Position numbers and translations under genes: made by a program. Source: JANMDU01 sp031375105 (lineage in GTDB: Bacteria > Pseudomonadota > Gammaproteobacteria > Burkholderiales > Burkholderiaceae_C). From it: a stretch of 64,000 bases of DNA. The notes beneath the pieces are model-generated. The model made no database searches. It saw only the letters and a list, made by a program, of their open reading frames with translations, and was not told where the DNA came from. The stretch spans positions 1-64,000 of the forward strand of contig JANMHJ010000062.1 in NCBI GenBank assembly GCA_031375105.1, written 5' to 3'. This document shows positions 59,685 to 64,000 of the stretch, piece by piece. Positions within the stretch are counted from its first letter, which is position 1; each line of letters starts with the position of its first letter.

Positions 59685-60341
59685 TCAAGACCGCAAGCGC
59701 ATCCAGACAATGCAGCGCTCGGCATCCAGGCCTGGCACGCTGAGTTGTTCCACGTGAAACACCTCTACGTCAGCAGGCAGTGCAGCGATTTCGTCATCGG
59801 GCTGTTTGCCTTTGAGCGCCATCCACACGCCGCCGGGCTTGAGGTGCATGCGGGTGAGTTGCACGAAATCTAGGAGGGAGGCGAACGCGCGGCTGGTGAT
59901 CACGTCAAATGGCGCGGCCTTCATCTCCTCTACACGAGCATGCACGCCGTGCAATTGTGGCAACTTCAATTCGTTGGCCACTTGCTGCACAAAGGCCGCT
60001 TTCTTGCCTACCGTGTCCACACAAGTCACGTCCACACCCGAGAGCGCCGTGGCCAAAACCACGCCCGGCAAACCACCGCCGGAGCCCACATCGAGCACGC
60101 GAGAGGTGACCAAACCTGCTTGCACCAGATGCCGTTGCAAGGGAGGCGCGGCTGCGAGGGAGTCAATGATGTGGTGCGAGAGCATCTGCGCCGGATCGCG
60201 CAGGGAGGTGAGGTTGTAAACCCGGTTCCATTTGGCAATCAGGTTGCGGTAGGCGAACAGGCGTTGCGCTTGAGCGGAGGTCAGCGGCTGCTGAAGTTGC
60301 TCAGCGACGGCTTCGAGGTGAAGTTGGTCAGACGATTTCAA
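59685..60341 (-). CDS. rsmG: 16S rRNA (guanine-N7) methyltransferase RsmG
   Basis: RsmG (GidB) methylates G527 of 16S rRNA. The 218-residue product shows WNRVYNLTSLRDPAQMLSHH, the AdoMet loop LDVGSGGGLPGVVLA, and VDTVGKKAAFVQQV. The start is TTG at 60341; no in-frame ATG precedes the conserved part. A parS-like site is embedded in its C-terminal codons (59746-59761). In related bacteria it follows mnmG directly and precedes parA; here two genes separate it from mnmG and no parA follows. Confidence 0.95.
   Translation of the reverse strand: MKSSDQLHLEAVAEQLQQPLTSAQAQRLFAYRNLIAKWNRVYNLTSLRDPAQMLSHHIIDSLAAAPPLQRHLVQAGLVTSRVLDVGSGGGLPGVVLATALSGVDVTCVDTVGKKAAFVQQVANELKLPQLHGVHARVEEMKAAPFDVITSRAFASLLDFVQLTRMHLKPGGVWMALKGKQPDDEIAALPADVEVFHVEQLSVPGLDAERCIVWMRLRS
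59746..59761. promoter_or_regulatory. parS-like site 1 (inside rsmG)
   Basis: TGTTCCACGTGAAACA differs from the perfect palindrome by one base and is a commonly seen parS form. Within rsmG it encodes VFHVEQ. Confidence 0.85.
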
Positions 60342-60378
60342 GCTTTGAATTGTAGGCTGAGCTTGCGGGGCGCGACGC

Positions 60379-60404
60379 GGTGTTGTTTCACGTGAAACAA
60401 CACC
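60379..60404. promoter_or_regulatory. parS-like site 2 (intergenic, extended palindrome)
   Basis: The 16-bp TGTTTCACGTGAAACA (60384-60399) is perfect, and the palindrome extends to 26 bp. It lies between rsmG and the upstream hypothetical gene. ParB recognises this motif to load and spread along the chromosome. Confidence 0.95.
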
Positions 60405-60423
60405 CTGCCATCATGCGAGCAAA

Positions 60424-61029
60424 TTAACGGCAGTTCATAGCCACATCTTGCTCTACGGCGCGGAAGGTGGCACGGTCTTGTTCGCTGAGTTGAGCCAAGC
60501 GTGGGCGGCGGTCGTCGAGCACTTTTTGCTTGGTGGCGCATTCGTTCTTCTTGATGGCGATGCGATCCTGTTCAGCGCGTTTGGCTTCTTCGGCCTTGGC
60601 TTTGGCTTGATCTTGGGCATTGAGTTTGCCAATGGAATCCTTGGCCTCAAACTCGCAAGCTTCCCAAGCTTTGGAGATTGGGTTGCCCTCTTTCATCAAC
60701 TCTTCCATGCCGTTTTTTTGCTGGGATTTGACCAAGAAGGCTTCGCGGGCGCGGCGGCAGTCGGGTGTGAGCAAGGCGTTGTATTCGGCGTTGCGCTTGT
60801 CCATCGCGCCACGGGTTTGCGGATCTGGCTTGGGTGGGCTGCCTGCGCCTGATCCTGTGGCGGGTTTGACCGTGACCTCGCTGCCCTGGCCGCTGGAGCA
60901 AGGCGTATCGCTGAAGGTGGTGCTGCCGCCCGCGCCGGGGCAGCGGTACATTTTTTGGGCACTTGCAGGCAGTACGAAAAAGCTCAGCAAGCCCGCGATC
61001 AACAGATGTTTCACGTGAAACTTCAGCAT
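60424..61029 (-). CDS. Exported DUF4124-like protein with coiled-coil tail
   Basis: The 201-residue protein has a signal peptide (LIAGLLSFFVLPASA), a DUF4124-type cysteine motif (KMYRCPGAGGSTTFSDTPC), and a long charged helical tail (KLNAQDQAKAKAEEAKRAEQ). DUF4124 proteins are small envelope proteins of unknown function. Its second to eighth codons carry a parS-like site, so part of the signal peptide is written by parS. It lies between rsmG and mnmG. Confidence 0.8.
   Translation of the reverse strand: MLKFHVKHLLIAGLLSFFVLPASAQKMYRCPGAGGSTTFSDTPCSSGQGSEVTVKPATGSGAGSPPKPDPQTRGAMDKRNAEYNALLTPDCRRAREAFLVKSQQKNGMEELMKEGNPISKAWEACEFEAKDSIGKLNAQDQAKAKAEEAKRAEQDRIAIKKNECATKQKVLDDRRPRLAQLSEQDRATFRAVEQDVAMNCR
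61007..61022. promoter_or_regulatory. parS-like site 3 (start of the DUF4124-like gene)
   Basis: TGTTTCACGTGAAACT has a single end mismatch to the parS palindrome and spans codons encoding KFHVKH. Confidence 0.8.
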
Positions 61030-61032
61030 AGA

Positions 61033-61770
61033 TTAGCCTTTGTTGTTCCAGCAGTTGCCGGGTTGGTCGTTGATATGCACCCAGTGGCGCAGGCGGGTGT
61101 CGAGTCGGGTGCCGCGCTTGGCGACAAAACCCCAGCCGCCTTGGCCGCCCATGCCATCATGAAACTCGGCCATGCGCCAGCCGGGCCCCAGCTCTTTTTC
61201 GCAGCGTGCATTCGCCAGTGCGAGCGAGCCGATCACGAAGCCTGCCACGGCTTCGGTGCTGGCCACATTGCCTGCTGCCCAGCCATCGGTGGTGATGTCA
61301 TTGAGGCTGATCGCACCACGGCTACGTTCGTCTTTGAGTGGTTCGGCGGAGGTGCTGGTCGATGGCGCAAAGCTGGACTCAATGGTAGAGCCATCTTTCT
61401 GAATGCAGAGAATGGGCAGTGCCAAGCGGCAAGATGAGTCGCCTTTGTATGGGTTGCAGCTATCGGCATGGGGTTGGGTGATGCCCTCGCGAGGTTGGCC
61501 GTGGCAGCTCATCCAAACGGCGCTGCTGGGGAGTTTGTCATTGGCCAGTGCGCCCCAAGTCATGCCGAAAGCATCGGGGTTATGAACCTCGGTGGATGAT
61601 GCGGCGACGGTCACTGTGCCTGTGTTTTGTGCTTTTTCAATCGCTTCTTGCTTGGCTGCGCGATCCGATTTGCCGCTCAGCCATACAAGCGGAATGATCA
61701 GCATGGCCAACAAAATGACCGTAACGAAGATGCTTCGGGGCGACAAAAACCCGCGCTGTGATGTTCTCAT
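61033..61770 (-). CDS. Membrane-anchored protein of unknown function
   Basis: The 245 residues contain one N-terminal membrane helix (SIFVTVILLAMLIIPLVWLS) after a short basic region, and a periplasmic part with six cysteines. The C-terminal stretch CEKELGPGWRMAEFHDGMGG ending in GNCWNN resembles the fold ends of C-type-lectin-like or fibrinogen-like domains, but I cannot assign a family. It follows mnmG by 42 bases and precedes the DUF4124-like gene by three. Confidence 0.75.
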   Translation of the reverse strand: MRTSQRGFLSPRSIFVTVILLAMLIIPLVWLSGKSDRAAKQEAIEKAQNTGTVTVAASSTEVHNPDAFGMTWGALANDKLPSSAVWMSCHGQPREGITQPHADSCNPYKGDSSCRLALPILCIQKDGSTIESSFAPSTSTSAEPLKDERSRGAISLNDITTDGWAAGNVASTEAVAGFVIGSLALANARCEKELGPGWRMAEFHDGMGGQGGWGFVAKRGTRLDTRLRHWVHINDQPGNCWNNKG

Positions 61771-61812
61771 GCACTCTCTTTATAAAGAGCGGGAGCGCGA
61801 GCCTGAGCAAAA

Positions 61813-63858
61813 TCAAGCGGCTTGTATGCTCGATTGCGCATCATTCGCGCTCACCGCGAAGCCCTTGAACTTAGCCTTTTTCAGATAAATCAGCAAGAGC
61901 GAAATGCTGGCCGGTGTGATTCCGCTGATGCGCGAGGCCTGGCCGAGGGTTTCGGGTTGATGCTTGGCTAGCTTTTGTCGGGCTTCAAAGGAAAGGCTCT
62001 GCACGGAGGCGTAATCCATGCCCACAGGCAAGCGCAGGTTTTCGTAATGCGCGGCGCGATTGATTTCGTCTTTCTGGCGGTCAATATAGCCGCTGTATTT
62101 GGTGCTGATCTCGACCTGCTCGACCACAGCGTCGCGCAAGTCGCCCAATGTTTCACGTGAAACAGCTTCGGATTGGAGGTTGTCTTTGCCTTCGGGCTGC
62201 AAGGAAACGAGTGCTTCATAGCCCACGCCGGGGCGGCGCAGCAAATCAAACAGGCTGTATTCGTGCTCAATGCCTTTGCCCAAGACGCGCTCGGCCTCCG
62301 CTAATGGCAGCTTAGCGGGCGTCACCCAAGTAGATTTCAGGCGCTCTGTTTCACGTGAAACAGCTTCCATCTTGCGGCTGAAAGTTTCCCAGCGGGCATC
62401 ATCCACCAAACCAAGCTGGCGGCCCACTTCGGTGAGTCGAGCATCGGCATTGTCTTCGCGCAGTTGCAGCCGGTATTCGGCGCGGCTGGTGAACATGCGG
62501 TACGGCTCGGTCACGCCTTGAGTGGTGAGGTCGTCGACCAACACGCCAAGGTATGCCACATCACGGCCAGGCAGCCAATGGCTCTCTGTGTAAGTGATGT
62601 TGCCAGCGGAGGACTTGACTGCGTCGCCAAATCCTTCAGAGCGCACTTTGAGCGCCGCATTGATGCCAGCAAACATGCCCTGCGCAGCGGCTTCTTCATA
62701 GCCGGTGGTGCCATTGATCTGGCCTGCGAAGAATAGGTTTGAAATCGCGCGGGTTTCAAAGTTGCTGCGCAGCTCGCGTGGGTCAAAATAATCGTATTCG
62801 ATCGCGTAGCCGGGGCGCAGGATGTGGGCGTTTTCCAAGCCTGCGATGCTGCGGATCATGGCGAGCTGAATGTCAAACGGCATGCTGGTGGAGATGCCGT
62901 TAGGATAAATCTCGTGGGTATTTAGGCCTTCGGGTTCGAGAAAGATTTGGTGCGCATCTTTGTCGGCAAAGCGATTGACCTTGTCTTCCACGCTTGGGCA
63001 GTATCGCGGGCCCACGCCCTCGATCTTGCCGGTAAACATAGGGCTGCGGTCAAAGCCGGTGCGGATGATCGCATGCGTGTTGGCGTTGGTGTGCGTGATC
63101 CAGCACGGCACCTGGCGCGGATGCATGCTGGCTTTGCCCATGAAGCTGAACACTGGCATCGATGTGGTGATGTTGCCAGAGGCATCGGGCATACCATCGC
63201 CGGGCTGCTCGATGCACTTGGAATAATCAATGCTGCGGCCATCGATGCGGGCGGGCGTGCCAGTTTTGAGGCGGCCTTGCGGGAGCTTGAGTTCTTTGAG
63301 GCGCGCTGAGAGCGAGACAGCAGGCGGATCCCCTGCCCTGCCCGCCGCATAGTTGTTGAGGCCGACGTGGATCTTCCCGTCCAAGAAAGTGCCAGCCGTC
63401 AGCACTACAGCGCGTGAGCGGAATCGAATGCCGACTTGCGTGATCGCACCCACCACTTTATCGCCCTCCACCATCAGGTCATCCACGGCCTGCTGAAAGA
63501 GCCACAAATTCGGCTGGTTTTCCAACATTCGGCGAATCGCCGCTTTGTAAAGCACGCGATCCGCTTGGGCGCGGGTGGCGCGCACGGCGGGGCCTTTGGA
63601 GCCGTTCAAGATGCGAAACTGAATCCCGCCCTCATCGGTGGCGAGCGCCATCGCGCCGCCCATGGCGTCCACCTCTTTCACCAAATGCCCTTTGCCAATC
63701 CCGCCAATCGACGGGTTGCAGCTCATCTGGCCCAAGGTCTCGATGTTGTGCGAAAGCAAGAGCGTGGCGCAACCCATGCGGGCGCTGGCCAACGCGGCTT
63801 CGGTGCCAGCGTGGCCACCGCCGACGACGATGACATCAAAAATCTGTGGGTAGTCCAT
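61813..63858 (-). CDS. mnmG: tRNA uridine-5-carboxymethylaminomethyl modification enzyme MnmG
   Basis: MnmG (GidA) works with MnmE to modify U34 of tRNAs and binds FAD. The 681-residue product has GGGHAGTEAALASARMG near the N-terminus, CNPSIGGIGKGHLVKEVDAM, PGYAIEYDYFDPREL and the C-terminal GITPASISLLLIYLKK. The protein is somewhat longer than the usual 620-660, in part because of loops that contain two parS-like sites (VSRETLG and VSRETER). The mnmE partner is 35 kb away in this window. Confidence 0.97.
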   Translation of the reverse strand: MDYPQIFDVIVVGGGHAGTEAALASARMGCATLLLSHNIETLGQMSCNPSIGGIGKGHLVKEVDAMGGAMALATDEGGIQFRILNGSKGPAVRATRAQADRVLYKAAIRRMLENQPNLWLFQQAVDDLMVEGDKVVGAITQVGIRFRSRAVVLTAGTFLDGKIHVGLNNYAAGRAGDPPAVSLSARLKELKLPQGRLKTGTPARIDGRSIDYSKCIEQPGDGMPDASGNITTSMPVFSFMGKASMHPRQVPCWITHTNANTHAIIRTGFDRSPMFTGKIEGVGPRYCPSVEDKVNRFADKDAHQIFLEPEGLNTHEIYPNGISTSMPFDIQLAMIRSIAGLENAHILRPGYAIEYDYFDPRELRSNFETRAISNLFFAGQINGTTGYEEAAAQGMFAGINAALKVRSEGFGDAVKSSAGNITYTESHWLPGRDVAYLGVLVDDLTTQGVTEPYRMFTSRAEYRLQLREDNADARLTEVGRQLGLVDDARWETFSRKMEAVSRETERLKSTWVTPAKLPLAEAERVLGKGIEHEYSLFDLLRRPGVGYEALVSLQPEGKDNLQSEAVSRETLGDLRDAVVEQVEISTKYSGYIDRQKDEINRAAHYENLRLPVGMDYASVQSLSFEARQKLAKHQPETLGQASRISGITPASISLLLIYLKKAKFKGFAVSANDAQSSIQAA
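62149..62164. promoter_or_regulatory. parS-like site 4 (inside mnmG)
   Basis: Perfect TGTTTCACGTGAAACA. In the gene it encodes AVSRET in the C-terminal region of MnmG. Confidence 0.93.
62347..62362. promoter_or_regulatory. parS-like site 5 (inside mnmG)
   Basis: Perfect TGTTTCACGTGAAACA, 198 bases from site 4, and also encoding AVSRET. The 198-base spacing keeps both in the same reading frame. Confidence 0.93.
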
Positions 63859-63907
63859 GGGATGCTTTGTAGCTTGCTAGCCCCGTATTGTCTCAAATTT
63901 ACTCTGC

Positions 63908-63970
63908 GCTATCAATATAATAGCATTCTGCGCACATTTTATGCCGGCGAATGGCCTAAAACGCTTGAAA
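63908..63970 (-). repeat. Dispersed repeat family A, copy 18 (upstream of mnmG)
   Basis: On the minus strand AAGCGTTTTAGGCCATTCGC, CGGCATAAAATGTGCGCAGA and ATGCTATTATATTGATAG match the core. It lies 50 bases ahead of the mnmG start and may overlap its promoter. Confidence 0.85.
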
Positions 63971-64000
63971 AACGGCTTCAGCGCGCTGGGAGACCGGTAT

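Overview
The window looks like the replication-origin region of a betaproteobacterium of the order Burkholderiales, probably Comamonadaceae. The evidence is the gene order (rpmH-rnpA-yidD-yidC-mnmE on the minus strand, divergent from dnaA-dnaN-gyrB on the plus strand, with mnmG and rsmG nearby), the protein flavour, a SAH riboswitch ahead of metH, and many copies of a short dispersed repeat that I recall from this family. The genus cannot be fixed from the sequence alone.

Layout. 1-14 kb is mixed metabolism: the 3' end of an unidentified gene, a lipoprotein metallo-beta-lactamase-fold hydrolase, an Acg-type flavoprotein, a LysR regulator, an FMN-binding glutamate-synthase-like protein, an AmpG-type permease, ilvE, a metallophosphoesterase and radA. 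14-24 kb has lipB directly downstream of an accessory block: a type III-like methyltransferase (mod), an AlbA_2/GHKL ATP-binding protein and a Res-like helicase-nuclease, with a large phospholipase A2-like lipoprotein just upstream. 24-26 kb holds a DUF898 membrane protein and an M48 peptidase. 26.9-37.2 kb is the origin core: mnmE, yidC, yidD, rnpA, rpmH, then dnaA, an origin-like intergenic region (four DnaA boxes and a candidate DnaA-trio), dnaN and gyrB. 37.2-48 kb is rich in toxin-antitoxin-like and mobile-flavoured genes (DUF4160/DUF2442, an AT-rich XRE-ImmA/IrrE pair, MNT/HEPN, a HipA-like kinase) interleaved with ordinary enzymes. 48-57 kb has a SWIM-SNF2 helicase, lipA, a cyclic-nucleotide-binding protein and metH behind a SAH riboswitch. 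57-64 kb has an AsmA-like protein, a lipocalin, rsmG, two unknown exported or membrane proteins and mnmG, with five parS-like centromere sites scattered through rsmG to mnmG.

How it works together. DnaA boxes lie on both sides of dnaA, and the dnaA-dnaN gap has the layout of a bacterial unwinding region, so replication probably starts there. The parS cluster about 26 kb away would load ParB for segregation, but no parA or parB lies in the window. The rnpA-yidD-yidC junctions overlap by an ATGA, which indicates one transcript for ribosome, RNase P and membrane-insertion functions, ended by a strong terminator.

The most unusual feature is an approximately 55-70 bp repeat in 18 recognisable copies within 64 kb. 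Eight lie inside protein-coding genes (a lipoprotein signal peptide, res, mod, the M48 peptidase, mnmE twice, metH and the AsmA-like gene) without breaking the frame, one forms the stop codon of a transporter gene, and one sits in the origin region. A second family forms inverted pairs around the lipocalin gene. No tRNA, rRNA, CRISPR array or complete insertion sequence was recognised.
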